This document shows positions 17,095 to 27,463 of a stretch of DNA of 64,000 nt, piece after piece. The notes beneath the pieces were generated by a model. The model had not been told where the DNA came from. It saw only the letters and a list, made by a program, of their open reading frames with translations, and ran no database searches. The stretch's first letter is position 1; each line of letters starts with the position of its first letter. Source of the DNA: Paraburkholderia sp. UYCP14C (lineage in GTDB: Bacteria; Pseudomonadota; Gammaproteobacteria; Burkholderiales; Burkholderiaceae); NCBI RefSeq assembly GCF_004197395.1, contig NZ_SELS01000001.1:186001-250000 (forward strand), given 5' to 3'. The position numbers and the translations under genes were made by a program.

Positions 17095-18045
17095 TCAGGA
17101 CGCTGCACGCGCGGTGCCGTCGCTCGTGCCGAACGCATCCGCGAACTCGCGCTTCAACCACGCGAGTGCCGGGTCCTGATCGTGCGCCGCGGCCCACATC
17201 AGCGAAACCTCGTAGCCCGGCACCTCGAACGGCAACGGACTGAGCGCGAGACCGAGCGTATCGCGCCACACGCGGCCGATGAACTCCGGCACCGTCGCGA
17301 TCGCCGCCGTGCGTTGCACGATGAACGGACTGGTCGCGAAGTTCGAGCTTGAAAACACGACCTCGCGTTTCAGTCCCTGCAGCTCGAGTCGTTCATCGAT
17401 GAAGCCGCGCAGCTCCGCACTGAACGAAGTCAGCACATGGCGATGGCGCAAAAATTCGTCCATCGACAGACTCTTGCGGCGCGTCCTGACGAGCCGCGGG
17501 TTGTAGACGCTCACGAAGCGCCATGAAAACAGCGGCATGCGGCGCTGCCACGGCACGCACTCGCGGAAGACGCCGACCGCGAGTTCGATCGCGCCATCGT
17601 CGAGCATCGCGGCGGCGCGTGTCGAATCGGTGGAGCGCGCGATCAGCTTCACGCCGGGCGCCGTGTCGGCGAGGCGCGCCATGATCTCCGGCATCAACAG
17701 CAGTTCGAGCGAATCGCTGAGGCCGATGCGGAACACTCGCTGCGCGCGTGCCGGATCGAAGACGGACGGCTGCGTGAGCGCCTGATGCAGCGATTGCAGG
17801 AACGGTTCGATCTGCCGCGCGAGTTCGAGCGCGCGCGGCGTGGGCGTCATGCCTTGCGGCGTGCGCACGAACAGCTCGTCGCCGAAGGTTTCGCGCAAGC
17901 GTTTCAGCGCGCCGCTGACGGCCGGTTGCCCAAGGAACATCCGCTGTGCGGCACGTGTGACGCTGCGCTCTTCCAGCAGCGCGCGGAAGGTCAGCAGCAG
18001 GTTCAGGTCGAAGCGCCGAAAATCATTTTCAATGATGTTGGCCAT
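17095..18045 (-). CDS. LysR family transcriptional regulator
   Basis: A 316-residue LysR regulator of the NodD-like/multi-drug subclass with the opening FRRFDLNLLLTFRALLEERSVTRAAQRMFLGQPAVS, followed by LKRLRETFGDELFVRT. The start at 18045 matches this N-terminus. It is divergent from the SDR gene (gap 82 bases), which is its most likely target. Confidence 0.9.
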   Translation of the reverse strand: MANIIENDFRRFDLNLLLTFRALLEERSVTRAAQRMFLGQPAVSGALKRLRETFGDELFVRTPQGMTPTPRALELARQIEPFLQSLHQALTQPSVFDPARAQRVFRIGLSDSLELLLMPEIMARLADTAPGVKLIARSTDSTRAAAMLDDGAIELAVGVFRECVPWQRRMPLFSWRFVSVYNPRLVRTRRKSLSMDEFLRHRHVLTSFSAELRGFIDERLELQGLKREVVFSSSNFATSPFIVQRTAAIATVPEFIGRVWRDTLGLALSPLPFEVPGYEVSLMWAAAHDQDPALAWLKREFADAFGTSDGTARAAS

Positions 18046-18127
18046 GACATTAAACGATTTGAGTGATGGGCACGCAACGCGCATTCTACTGCCACGGGGT
18101 CTTCCGTTCACTCTCAGGAGCAATCAC

Positions 18128-18847
18128 ATGGATTGGCAAAATCAGAAGGTCGTGGTGCTGGGTGGCTCGTCGGGTGTCGGACTTGCGACGGTGGCGCGGC
18201 TCGCGGCGGCCGGCGCGAGCGTTGTGGCGGTGGGGCGCGACCGCGCCAAGCTGGACGATGCGCTGAGCGGCATCGACGGACGCGTGACCGGCGAAGCGCT
18301 CGATTGCACCGATCGCGCGGCGCTCGAACGCTTCTTCGGTAGCGTCGGCCAGGTCGATCATCTGGTGCTGACGCTGTCGGGCGGCGAAGGTGCGGGGCCG
18401 TTTGCCCAACTCGATCTGGCGGCGCTGCGGCGCGGTTTCGAGGCCAAGTTCTGGCCGCAGCTCGAAGCGGCGCAGACCGCGCTGCCGACGCTGCGTCGCG
18501 ACGGCAGCGTGACGTTTCTGACCGCGATCTCGGCGCGCATCGCGAATCCGGGCACGGCGGGTCTGGGCGCGATCAATGGCGCGCTCGAAAGCATGATCGG
18601 CACGCTGGCGCGCGAGCTGGCGCCGTTGCGCGTGAACGCGGTGTCCCCGGGTGTGATCGATACGCCCTGGTGGGACCGATTTCCCGCAAGCGTGAAGAGC
18701 GAGCTGTTTCGTCAGCAAAGCGAAACGTTACCGGTGCGGCGTGTCGGCCATGCCGACGATGTCGCGCACGCGCTGCAGTTTCTGCTGGAGAACACGTTTA
18801 TGACGGGGGCGGTGATCGAGTGCGATGGAGGTTTGCGGCTACTGTGA
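18128..18847 (+). CDS. SDR-fold protein lacking the usual catalytic Tyr/Lys
   Basis: A 239-residue Rossmann-fold protein of the short-chain dehydrogenase/reductase family. The cofactor loop GGSSGVGLA (12-20) and the C-terminal ECDGGLRLL are normal. The expected YxxxK motif is replaced: the aligned block TAGLGAINGALESM has leucine 146 and asparagine 150 at the Tyr and Lys sites. Ser135 is kept. It may still bind NAD(P)(H) but should not use the classical mechanism. AGGAG at 18116-18120 fixes the start. It is paired with a divergent LysR gene. Confidence 0.85.
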   Translation: MDWQNQKVVVLGGSSGVGLATVARLAAAGASVVAVGRDRAKLDDALSGIDGRVTGEALDCTDRAALERFFGSVGQVDHLVLTLSGGEGAGPFAQLDLAALRRGFEAKFWPQLEAAQTALPTLRRDGSVTFLTAISARIANPGTAGLGAINGALESMIGTLARELAPLRVNAVSPGVIDTPWWDRFPASVKSELFRQQSETLPVRRVGHADDVAHALQFLLENTFMTGAVIECDGGLRLL

Positions 18848-18870
18848 AGCGTAGGCGCAGTAATGCGTAG

Positions 18871-20280
18871 TCAGGCGTTCTTCGCGCTCTGAACCCGAAG
18901 CGGCAGAAACATCGCCGCCGCGAAGCACAGCAAATGCAGCGCGGCCAGCAGCGCGAACGTCGGCAAAAACCGGCTCGGCTGTGCACCCGAGGCACCGTGC
19001 AACGTCGACGCGATCACCATCGAAAGCAGCGTCGTCGCGAACGGACCGCCCACTCTCTGCGCGATGTTCAACGCCGTATTCGCGACCGCGAGCCTCTGTC
19101 TCGCGATCGACGAATACGCGGCCGAGATCGACGGCACGCTGATCGTCCCCTGACCGACGCCAGCGAAGAACAGACTGACAGCGGCCCATCCGGCGGAGAA
19201 CGAAGCGACGCTCATCCACAGAAACACGAGCGTGCTCAGAAACGCCAGCAAGGCGCCGCCCGCCGCGAGCGCGCGGCAGCCGAGCCGCTCGGTCAACCAG
19301 CCGAGCAGCGCAAACGAGCACATCATGCCGACGCCGGTGGCCGCGAGCAGGCCGCCGGCGTGCGCAGCCGACAAGCCGCAGCCCGCGATCAGAAACAGCG
19401 GCACGGCAAGCTGGCGTCCATACATGATGCCGTTCGCGAAGAACTGCGCGAGTGCCGCGACCGAGAAGGTACGCGTCGCAAACATGCGCACGTCGATCAG
19501 CGCGGCATCGCCTTTGCGCCTCGCGTGCAGCACGAACCAGGCGAGAAACACGACGCCCGCGAGCAGACACGCGAGACCGACCGCACGCGATGCGTCCTGA
19601 AGTCCATAGACCAGCGCGACGAGCCCAGGGGAGATCAACGCAAAGCCGGTGAAATCGAACGGTCGCTTCTGCGACGCGGCGGCATCGCGCGGCAGCAGCA
19701 ACACCGCCATCGCGACGCCGAAAACACCCACCGGAACATTGATGAAGAACAGCCAGGGCCAACTCGTGTGCGCGAGGACGAGCCCTGCCAGCACCGGGCC
19801 GAGAATCGGCCCGAGCAGGATCGGCAGCGCGGTATAGCCCATCACGCGCTCGAGATTCTTGCCGGCCACGCGTCCGATCATCATCTGCGCCATCGGCACG
19901 AGCACACCGGCAACGAGGCCCTGGAAGATGCGCGCGCCGATCAGCCCGCCGATCGTCTGCGCGGCGCCACACAGCATCGACGCTATCGTGAACGTGGAAA
20001 AGCAGAACAGGTACAGGCGCTTCGCGCCGATGCGGTCGACCAGCCAGCCGTTGAGCGGCAACATCAACGCCATCGCGAGCAGGTAGCCGCTGACGATCCA
20101 CTGCGCGGTGGCGATCGACGCATCGAGCGTATGGCCGATCGTCGACAGCGACACGTTGACGAGCGTCGAGTCCATCTGCGACATGAACGAGCCGATCGAC
20201 ACGACCGCCGCGACCTTCCACACGGTCGGATCGATTCGCGTGGACGCGGATGCTGAGTCGCGCTCGCGCACGCGGTTCAT
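18871..20280 (-). CDS. MFS drug efflux transporter, DHA2 (EmrB/QacA) type
   Basis: A 469-residue, about fourteen-helix exporter. DHA2 features include MDSTLVNVSLSTIG in helix 1, GWLVDRIGAKRLYLF between helices 2 and 3, and the motif C region PILLGPILGPVLAGLV. Such pumps export drugs or lipophilic compounds with proton antiport. No EmrA-type adaptor is adjacent. It is followed upstream on the same strand by a Bcr/CflA-type pump gene, 55 bases away, so the two may be cotranscribed. Confidence 0.9.
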   Translation of the reverse strand: MNRVRERDSASASTRIDPTVWKVAAVVSIGSFMSQMDSTLVNVSLSTIGHTLDASIATAQWIVSGYLLAMALMLPLNGWLVDRIGAKRLYLFCFSTFTIASMLCGAAQTIGGLIGARIFQGLVAGVLVPMAQMMIGRVAGKNLERVMGYTALPILLGPILGPVLAGLVLAHTSWPWLFFINVPVGVFGVAMAVLLLPRDAAASQKRPFDFTGFALISPGLVALVYGLQDASRAVGLACLLAGVVFLAWFVLHARRKGDAALIDVRMFATRTFSVAALAQFFANGIMYGRQLAVPLFLIAGCGLSAAHAGGLLAATGVGMMCSFALLGWLTERLGCRALAAGGALLAFLSTLVFLWMSVASFSAGWAAVSLFFAGVGQGTISVPSISAAYSSIARQRLAVANTALNIAQRVGGPFATTLLSMVIASTLHGASGAQPSRFLPTFALLAALHLLCFAAAMFLPLRVQSAKNA

Positions 20281-20335
20281 CGATCCGCGCGTGTACAGAC
20301 GATGGTCTGGCGCCCGGTGAAGCCCATGTACCGGC

Positions 20336-21598
20336 TCACGCGGCGTTGCCGCTCGCGGTCGCAGCGGTCGCCGGCTGTACCTGCTCGAGATGGCGCAGCA
20401 GCTTCGTCACCATCAAGACGACGACGAACGCGAGGACCACGAAGAACAGCGCGAGCGGCGTGAGCACCTGCACCGACACGAAGCCGGCCAACCCCATCAT
20501 CGCCGACGACACCAGCAACAGCGCGCAGCCGAGAATCGCGCTCGTCAGACCCGCGATGTGCGGGAACAGCGAATTGCCCTTCGCCATCAGCGTCGGATAC
20601 ATCGCGCCGGCGCAGAAGCCCATCACCAGCACGGGCGTCGCGAGTGTCCACACGCGCAGGCCGACCGTCAACGCAAGCAGCAGCATCGCAAGCGACGCGG
20701 CCGCCATCAGCCGCGAGCCGATACGCAGCCGCTTCTCGGCGCTCGGCAGACCCGGACCGTGCAGGCGATTCGACAGACCGCCGAGGAAGTACATCATGCC
20801 GATGCCGAGCGCGAGGTAGCCGAAGAAAGTCGGCGGCTCGTGCAGCGTGGTCTGCACCATGAACGGCCCGACGATGTTGAACACGAGCAGGATGCTGTAG
20901 CACAGGCCCTGCGCGAGGAAGCAGCTCTGGAACACGGGGCTCGCGAGCACTTTGCGCGCGTTCGCGATCAGCGTGCGCGGTTCGAGATGCACGGGCTTCG
21001 GCAAGGTCTCGCGATAGCGCCACAGCAGCGCCCACATCACCAGCGAATAGATCAGCAGGAACACGAGGCACGCGCGCCAGCCGAACGCCGTCTGCAGATG
21101 CGCGCCGATCACCGGCGCGACGATCGGCGCGAGCCCCCACGCGATCGACATGTACGTGAACGCATGCAGCAACGCCTGGCCCGCGAACGAATCGGTGATG
21201 ATCGCTTTCGCAAGCAGGTTCGTGCTCGCGATGCCGAAGCCCTGCAGTGCGCGGGCGAGGATGAACGTCTCCAGATTCGGCGCCGCGAGCGACAGCAGGC
21301 AGCCGACCGTGTAGACGGTCAGACCGAACGCGAGCACGCGCTTGCGGCCGTACGCGTCGGCGATCGGACCGAAGATCAGCTGGCCGAGCGCGTAGGCGGC
21401 CATATAGCCGGTGACGCTGGTCTGGATCGCTTGCGGCGAGGTGCCGAAGTAGCGCGCCATCGCGGGCAGCGCAGGCACGTAGATGTCGATGGCGAGCTGT
21501 CCGGCGGACGCGAACAGGCAGATCAGGAACAGCAGGAAGCGTGGCGAGTTCGGGGCGGAGTCGGCGGAAGCGGGGTGGTCGGCGGTGGCGTGGCTCAT
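20336..21598 (-). CDS. MFS transporter, Bcr/CflA family
   Basis: A 420-residue, twelve-helix efflux protein. QLAIDIYVPALPAMARYF and the following QTSVTGYMAAYALGQL and GPIADAYGRKRVL are diagnostic of the Bcr/CflA group (bicyclomycin, sulfonamide or cysteine export). Start 21598 is chosen for fit to family length; the open frame runs far upstream without family similarity. Probably cotranscribed with the DHA2 pump downstream. Confidence 0.9.
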   Translation of the reverse strand: MSHATADHPASADSAPNSPRFLLFLICLFASAGQLAIDIYVPALPAMARYFGTSPQAIQTSVTGYMAAYALGQLIFGPIADAYGRKRVLAFGLTVYTVGCLLSLAAPNLETFILARALQGFGIASTNLLAKAIITDSFAGQALLHAFTYMSIAWGLAPIVAPVIGAHLQTAFGWRACLVFLLIYSLVMWALLWRYRETLPKPVHLEPRTLIANARKVLASPVFQSCFLAQGLCYSILLVFNIVGPFMVQTTLHEPPTFFGYLALGIGMMYFLGGLSNRLHGPGLPSAEKRLRIGSRLMAAASLAMLLLALTVGLRVWTLATPVLVMGFCAGAMYPTLMAKGNSLFPHIAGLTSAILGCALLLVSSAMMGLAGFVSVQVLTPLALFFVVLAFVVVLMVTKLLRHLEQVQPATAATASGNAA

Positions 21599-21785
21599 GG
21601 GTGCATCGAAAGGGAATACTGGCGGCGCGGGCATCGGCGCGTTCGGATGTCGAACGGAAAAGCCGCGGGATGCACCGGCATTATCGCCGGGTATTGTGCC
21701 CGTGGTATGGCAGGAAGTGGGATTTTCCCTGACGGGGGTGTGGGATGGCGCGGTCGGCGGGCACGCTAACCCGCCGCCATCGGCC

Positions 21786-22010
21786 TTATTTCGCGCAGTC
21801 CTCGATCGCCTGCAGCAACGCGCCCTGGTCCGCCGGGTCCTGGAAGAACGCGACGAGGCTTGCATGTTCGTCGTTTGCGATGCGGCCGGAGCAGTCCTTG
21901 CCCTTAAGCGGGGGGCGAGAGGCCGTCCAGATCATCGCCATCACGGCGAAGGCCAGCACGACGCCTGTAAAGACGAGCCCGAGCAGTAACGACCTGGCGT
22001 TGTCCGACAT
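21786..22010 (-). CDS. small single-helix membrane protein
   Basis: A 74-residue protein with one transmembrane helix (about residues 8-28, RSLLLGLVFTGVVLAFAVMA) and a soluble tail with two cysteines (KDCSG and the C-terminal EDCAK). I do not recognise the family. Start at 22010 follows the hydrophobic N-terminus; the SD is weak. It sits upstream of the two efflux genes on the same strand and is divergent from a LysR gene. Confidence 0.55.
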   Translation of the reverse strand: MSDNARSLLLGLVFTGVVLAFAVMAMIWTASRPPLKGKDCSGRIANDEHASLVAFFQDPADQGALLQAIEDCAK

Positions 22011-22198
22011 AGCGTCCAGCCGATGCGAAGCCTCCCGCGACTCGCAGCTTCCCGTTGAAGATGAGTTCATGCCGATGGCCCCGATAGTCCGCGTTGAAAA
22101 AACCAGCGCCACCATCTTCCATCTGCACGTAAGATTGGAAAAGTTGAGTTTACTGACCACCTGATTCAGCTTTTCTGACCGATGCCATTCCCATTCCG

Positions 22199-23083
22199 AT
22201 GAGAGAGATCAGTCTCGACCGCCTGCGCACCCTCGTCGTCGTCGCCGACCTCGGCTCTTTTGCCGAGGCCGCTCGCGTTCTGCATCTCGCACCGCCCACG
22301 GTCAGTCTGCATATCGCGGATCTCGAAAGCCGTGTCGGCGCGCCGCTGCTGTCGCGCAAACGCGGTGAGGTGCGGGCCTCGGCGATCGGCGAGACGCTGG
22401 TGGCTTATGCGCGTCAGTTGCTGGCCAACGCCGAGCAGGCGTTGGAAGACGTGCGGCGACAGGTGGAGGGGCTCGGCGGACGGGTTCGGCTCGGCGCTTC
22501 CACCGCGGCCATCGCGAATCTGCTGCCGCGAGCGTTGGAACGATTGGCCGAGGAGCATCCCGGCATCGATGTGCAAATCGCCGTACTGACTTCGCAGGAA
22601 ACGCTGACGCGACTCGCGGACGAGTCGCTAGACGTGGGCATCGTGGCGTTGCCGCAAGCGCCGATACGCGGGCTATCGATCGAGAAATGGCGCCGCGATC
22701 AGGTGGTCGCATTCATGCCGGCCGGGTGGAAGTGTCCGGCGCGCATCACGCCGCAATGGATCGCCGCGAAGCCGCTGATCCTGAACGACGCCACCACGCG
22801 GCTTTCCCGTTTGACGACGGAGTGGTTCAGCGCGGCGGGGCAGCACCCCACGCCGCGCATCCAGCTCAACTACTCGGATGCGATCAAGAGCCTCGTGGCA
22901 GCGGGATACGGCGCCGCGCTGCTGCCGCAGGAAGCCAGCCGCTCAACGGCCGACGCGCGCATCGTCACGCGTGCGCTGCGCCCGGCGTTGTGGCGGCAGT
23001 TGGGGCTGGCCTTTCGCGCGGGGACGGTGGAGCGTCCGAGTCAGTATGTGCTCGAGGTGTTGCGGAGTTTGCGGTTGAGCTAG
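22199..23083 (+). CDS. LysR family transcriptional regulator
   Basis: A 294-residue LysR regulator with the helix-turn-helix LDRLRTLVVVADLGSFAEAARVLHLAPPTVSLHI and the linker LESRVGAPLLSRKRGEV. GAGAG within the start codon neighbourhood gives little help, but the N-terminus matches the family. It is divergent from the small membrane gene and efflux genes, and is tail-to-tail with the GST gene (9-base gap). Target unknown; the efflux unit is the best candidate. Confidence 0.9.
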   Translation: MREISLDRLRTLVVVADLGSFAEAARVLHLAPPTVSLHIADLESRVGAPLLSRKRGEVRASAIGETLVAYARQLLANAEQALEDVRRQVEGLGGRVRLGASTAAIANLLPRALERLAEEHPGIDVQIAVLTSQETLTRLADESLDVGIVALPQAPIRGLSIEKWRRDQVVAFMPAGWKCPARITPQWIAAKPLILNDATTRLSRLTTEWFSAAGQHPTPRIQLNYSDAIKSLVAAGYGAALLPQEASRSTADARIVTRALRPALWRQLGLAFRAGTVERPSQYVLEVLRSLRLS

Positions 23084-23092
23084 CGAGCCATC

Positions 23093-23737
23093 TTACGTCG
23101 CCGCCGCTTTTCGCCTCTCCTGCTCGTCACGATAGAGCACGAACTCCTCCGCCAATGCTTTTGCAACCGAAGCCCTACGGGTGATTCGTTCGTAGTACTT
23201 CTGCACGGATGGCCATTGCTCGAGCTCGACGCCCCCATAGCGCGCCCAGTTCAGCACGGTAACCAGATAAGCATCCGCGACGGAAAACCGCTCTAGCAAA
23301 AACTCGCGTCCATGCAAATGCCGCTCCAGCAGATCCAGCCGCAACGCCACCTTCTTGCGCGTATAGCTATGAACGTCGGCGGGCGCCTGCTCATCTAGCA
23401 GCGGCACGAACACCGCCTTATGCAACTCGGTGCTGATGAACCCTAGCCACTCCTGCAATTTCGCCCGTTCCGCCGTGCCGGGCTGCGGCGCGAGCGCGGC
23501 TGCCGGAAAGGCGTCGGCGACATAAGGCAGGATCGCGGTGTTTTCCCGCAGCAGCCAACCGTCGTTGGTGCGAAGCACGGGCACCTGGCCCAGCGGATTG
23601 ATCGGATAGAAATCGGAGCCGTCGCGCAGCCGCTTCGATTTCGTGTCGACTTCGATAAAGCGCGCGTCGGCGCCGGCCTCGTAGAGCGAAATGCGCGTGG
23701 CGAGCGAACAGGCGAGCGGCGAAAAATAGAGCTCCAT
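23093..23737 (-). CDS. glutathione S-transferase
   Basis: A 214-residue cytosolic GST of the beta-like bacterial type. The thioredoxin-like domain starts MELYFSPLACSLATRISL, with NPLGQVPVL carrying the cis-proline and glutathione-contact region and LLRENTAILPYVAD after it. The helical C-terminal domain includes FSVADAYLVTVLNWA. It would conjugate glutathione to electrophiles. It is divergent from a TetR gene, and a 24-bp palindrome lies between the two starts, so it is probably repressed by that TetR protein. Confidence 0.93.
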   Translation of the reverse strand: MELYFSPLACSLATRISLYEAGADARFIEVDTKSKRLRDGSDFYPINPLGQVPVLRTNDGWLLRENTAILPYVADAFPAAALAPQPGTAERAKLQEWLGFISTELHKAVFVPLLDEQAPADVHSYTRKKVALRLDLLERHLHGREFLLERFSVADAYLVTVLNWARYGGVELEQWPSVQKYYERITRRASVAKALAEEFVLYRDEQERRKAAAT

Positions 23738-23766
23738 GCTGATGTCTCCAATCGTCGGTGAAGGTG

Positions 23767-23790
23767 TTTTTGTACTATAGTGAACAAAAA
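23767..23790. promoter_or_regulatory. palindromic operator between GST and TetR genes
   Basis: A 24-bp near-palindrome: TTTTTGTAC on the left and GAACAAAAA on the right pair at 8 of 9 positions around a CTATAGT-like centre. It sits 30 bases before the GST start and 22 before the TetR start and overlaps a possible -10 element (TACTAT). Position and symmetry fit a TetR-family operator controlling both genes. Confidence 0.75.
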
Positions 23791-23811
23791 TCGACGACGC
23801 CAGAGAATTTC

Positions 23812-24501
23812 ATGCATACCGGTACAAAAAGTGAAAAACGCCCGCGCGGACGGCCGCGCAACTACGATTCGCATCAGGCGTTGAACGATGCGCGCGACGC
23901 GTTCTGGCATGGCGGCTACTCGGGCACGTCGCTCGATACGTTGAGCGACGCAACCGGCATGAACCGGCCGAGCCTGTACGGCGCCTTCGGCGACAAGCAC
24001 GCGCTGTATCTCGACACGCTGGACCGTTACATCGCGCTGGGCCGCGACGCGATGCAAGCCGCGCTGCATGGCGATCGGCCGCTCGCCGATGCATTGCTGG
24101 CCGTGTACGACGGCGCGCTCGCACTTTACTTTCCGCCGGGCGAGGTGGCGCGCGGGTGCTTTCTGATCGGCACGGCGGCGGTGGAATCGAGAGCGGATGC
24201 GCAGGTGCGCGACAAACTCGCGCGGGGCCTCGCCACGTTCGATGCCGAGTTCGAGCGACGGCTCGAACGTGCGCAGGCACAAGGGGAACTCGATGCGGCC
24301 GCGAGTCCCGCGCTGCTCGCCAAAGTCGCATCGGCGATTCTGCATACTCTCGCGCTGCGCTCGCGCGCGGGTGACTCGCGCGAGTCGCTGCGCGCAACGG
24401 CGCAGGCTGGTGTCGCGCTGATCTGCGGCACGCCGGGCGAAACGCCGGACAAACCATCGAGCAAAGCGCCCGGCAAAGCGCGGCGCAAGCCCAAAAGCTG
24501 A
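23812..24501 (+). CDS. TetR family transcriptional regulator
   Basis: A 229-residue repressor. The N-terminal helix-turn-helix is GTSLDTLSDATGMNRPSLYGAFGDKHALY. A basic patch (KRPRGRPRNYD) precedes it. The C-terminal helical domain would bind the inducer, and the last twenty residues are lysine/proline rich. The ATG at 23812 is preferred over 23758 because the palindromic operator lies between the two. Divergent from the GST gene; likely autoregulated. Confidence 0.9.
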   Translation: MHTGTKSEKRPRGRPRNYDSHQALNDARDAFWHGGYSGTSLDTLSDATGMNRPSLYGAFGDKHALYLDTLDRYIALGRDAMQAALHGDRPLADALLAVYDGALALYFPPGEVARGCFLIGTAAVESRADAQVRDKLARGLATFDAEFERRLERAQAQGELDAAASPALLAKVASAILHTLALRSRAGDSRESLRATAQAGVALICGTPGETPDKPSSKAPGKARRKPKS

Positions 24502-24522
24502 AACGCCGCGACCACGCACCGC

Positions 24523-25623
<1,101 letters not shown>

Positions 25624-25670
25624 TCAACAATATCTCTATACTTGCATGAGGTATTGAATCGAATTCACAA

Positions 25671-26663
25671 ATGCCAAATTCCCGGCTACCCCGTGCAGGC
25701 CTCGCCGAACTGACCGCCTTCATCACGATCGCCGAGCAGCGCAGCTTCAGCGCCGCCGCGCGCGTGCTCGGGCTGTCGCCGTCGGCGTTGAGTCACGCGA
25801 TGCGCAACATGGAGTCGCGCCTCGACGTGCGGCTCTTCAATCGCACCACGCGCTCGGTCGCGTTGACGGAGGCCGGCGAGCAATTGCTACGGCGTGTGCG
25901 CCCGGCGCTCGCCGACCTCGACGACGCGGTCGTGGAAGTCACGGCCGCGCGCAACCGGCCGTCGGGCACGATCCGCATCAGCGCTTCGGAGGCATCCGCG
26001 AAACAGCTCGTGCAGCACGTGCTGCCGGATTTCTTCGCGCGCTATCCGGAGATCCACGTCGAGTTCGTGGTCGATTCGAGGCTCGTCGATATCGTCGCCG
26101 AAGGGCTCGATGCGGGCATTCGCGTGCTCGAGGACGTGCCGCGCGACATGATCGCGATCCGCTTCGGGCGCGACATGCGTCTGGTGGCGGTCGCGTCGCC
26201 CGACTATCTAGCGCGTCATCCCGCGCCCACGGCGCCGCACGATCTGCTGCAGCACCGTTGCATTCGCTTTCGCTTTGAAAGCGGCACGCTGTATCGCTGG
26301 GACCTCACGCACCGCGGCAAGAGCGCGAGCATCGACGTCGATGGGCCGATGACGCTCGGCAATCTGAACCTGATGGTCGAAGCGGCGTTGGCCGGCATCG
26401 GCATTGCCTGGGTGCCGTTCGACCATGTAACCGAGCATGTCGCGAGCGGCCGGCTCGCGCCGTTGCTGCCCGAGTGGAGCCCGACGTTCGCGGGCTTGTG
26501 CCTGTACTACCCGGCCAACCGTCACCCGCCGACCGCGCTGCGGCTGTTCGCCGATGCGGTGCGCGCGTGGGGCGAGCGCCAGTTGAGCGATGAACGAGGC
26601 AAGGACGCGCGGCGTTCCGTGAAACGCAGCGGCGCCGGAAATCAGAAGCCCGCAACAAACTGA
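25671..26663 (+). CDS. LysR family transcriptional regulator
   Basis: A 330-residue LysR regulator (LAELTAFITIAEQRSFSAAARVLGLSPSALSHAMRNMESRL, read as two segments of the winged helix). The C-terminal ~25 residues are lysine/arginine rich and extend past the usual LysR end. Divergent from the aldo/keto reductase with a 164-base gap. This LysR/AKR pairing is common in proteobacteria. Confidence 0.9.
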   Translation: MPNSRLPRAGLAELTAFITIAEQRSFSAAARVLGLSPSALSHAMRNMESRLDVRLFNRTTRSVALTEAGEQLLRRVRPALADLDDAVVEVTAARNRPSGTIRISASEASAKQLVQHVLPDFFARYPEIHVEFVVDSRLVDIVAEGLDAGIRVLEDVPRDMIAIRFGRDMRLVAVASPDYLARHPAPTAPHDLLQHRCIRFRFESGTLYRWDLTHRGKSASIDVDGPMTLGNLNLMVEAALAGIGIAWVPFDHVTEHVASGRLAPLLPEWSPTFAGLCLYYPANRHPPTALRLFADAVRAWGERQLSDERGKDARRSVKRSGAGNQKPATN

Positions 26664-26782
26664 AACATGCACGTTAAGCGCTTTGCGGAATAAAGCGGCA
26701 CACTTGGGAGTTAGCCTGATACCGGTAGCGCCGAGTTTCAAACAGCTTTCGCGGCATTCATGCCGTAGCGAACGGAATCCCC

Positions 26783-27382
26783 ATGAACACCCAAACGAAC
26801 CCCCTGACCGATTCGACCGAAGCAATTCGCCCGCCACGCTACACGCGCACCGCAATGACGCTGCACTGGCTGATCGCGTTGCTGATGATCGTCAACGTCG
26901 GGCTCGGTCTGTCTGCGGATTCGCTGCCCGACGACTGGGTGCGTCCGGTGATCGATACGCATAAATCGATCGGCATCACGGTGCTGGGGCTCGCGCTGCT
27001 GCGCATCCTGTGGCGCGCGTCGCACCAGCCGCCGCCGTTGCCGCGCGAGTTTCCGTCGTGGGAAAAGATTGCCGCGCATCTCGCGCATTTCGCGCTGTAT
27101 CTGCTGATGATCGCGTTGCCGCTGTCCGGCTGGCTGCACGATTCCGCGTGGAAAGACGCGGCCACGCATCCGATGCAGTGGTTCGGCCTGTTCCGGTGGC
27201 CGCGCATCGGCTATGTGATGCACCTCGATCCGACACTGAAAGAGACGTTGCACGATCGCTTCGGCGCGCTGCATACGTGGCTCGGCTATGCGCTTTATGC
27301 GTTGCTGGCGATGCATATCGGCGGCGCGCTCAAGCACGAGTGGCTCGATCGCAAATCGGTGTTGAAGCGCATGACGCCGTGA
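26783..27382 (+). CDS. cytochrome b561
   Basis: A 199-residue four-helix diheme cytochrome of the YodB/CybB type. TAMTLHWLIALLMIVN holds the first histidine ligand. VIDTHKSIGITVLGL, the AHLAHFALYLLMIALPLSGW helix and FGALHTWLGYALYALLAMHI provide the other ligands. It would pass electrons in the inner membrane, probably from quinol; some members protect against superoxide. GTAGCG precedes the ATG without a strong SD. It stands alone between the LysR gene and the glycosyltransferase. Confidence 0.92.
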   Translation: MNTQTNPLTDSTEAIRPPRYTRTAMTLHWLIALLMIVNVGLGLSADSLPDDWVRPVIDTHKSIGITVLGLALLRILWRASHQPPPLPREFPSWEKIAAHLAHFALYLLMIALPLSGWLHDSAWKDAATHPMQWFGLFRWPRIGYVMHLDPTLKETLHDRFGALHTWLGYALYALLAMHIGGALKHEWLDRKSVLKRMTP

Positions 27383-27463
27383 AGGCGCGGCGCGCATTAT
27401 CGATCGAGCACGAACGCAGCCTCACCGACCAACCGCAACCATCCTCAACCTGAAACATTCGCC

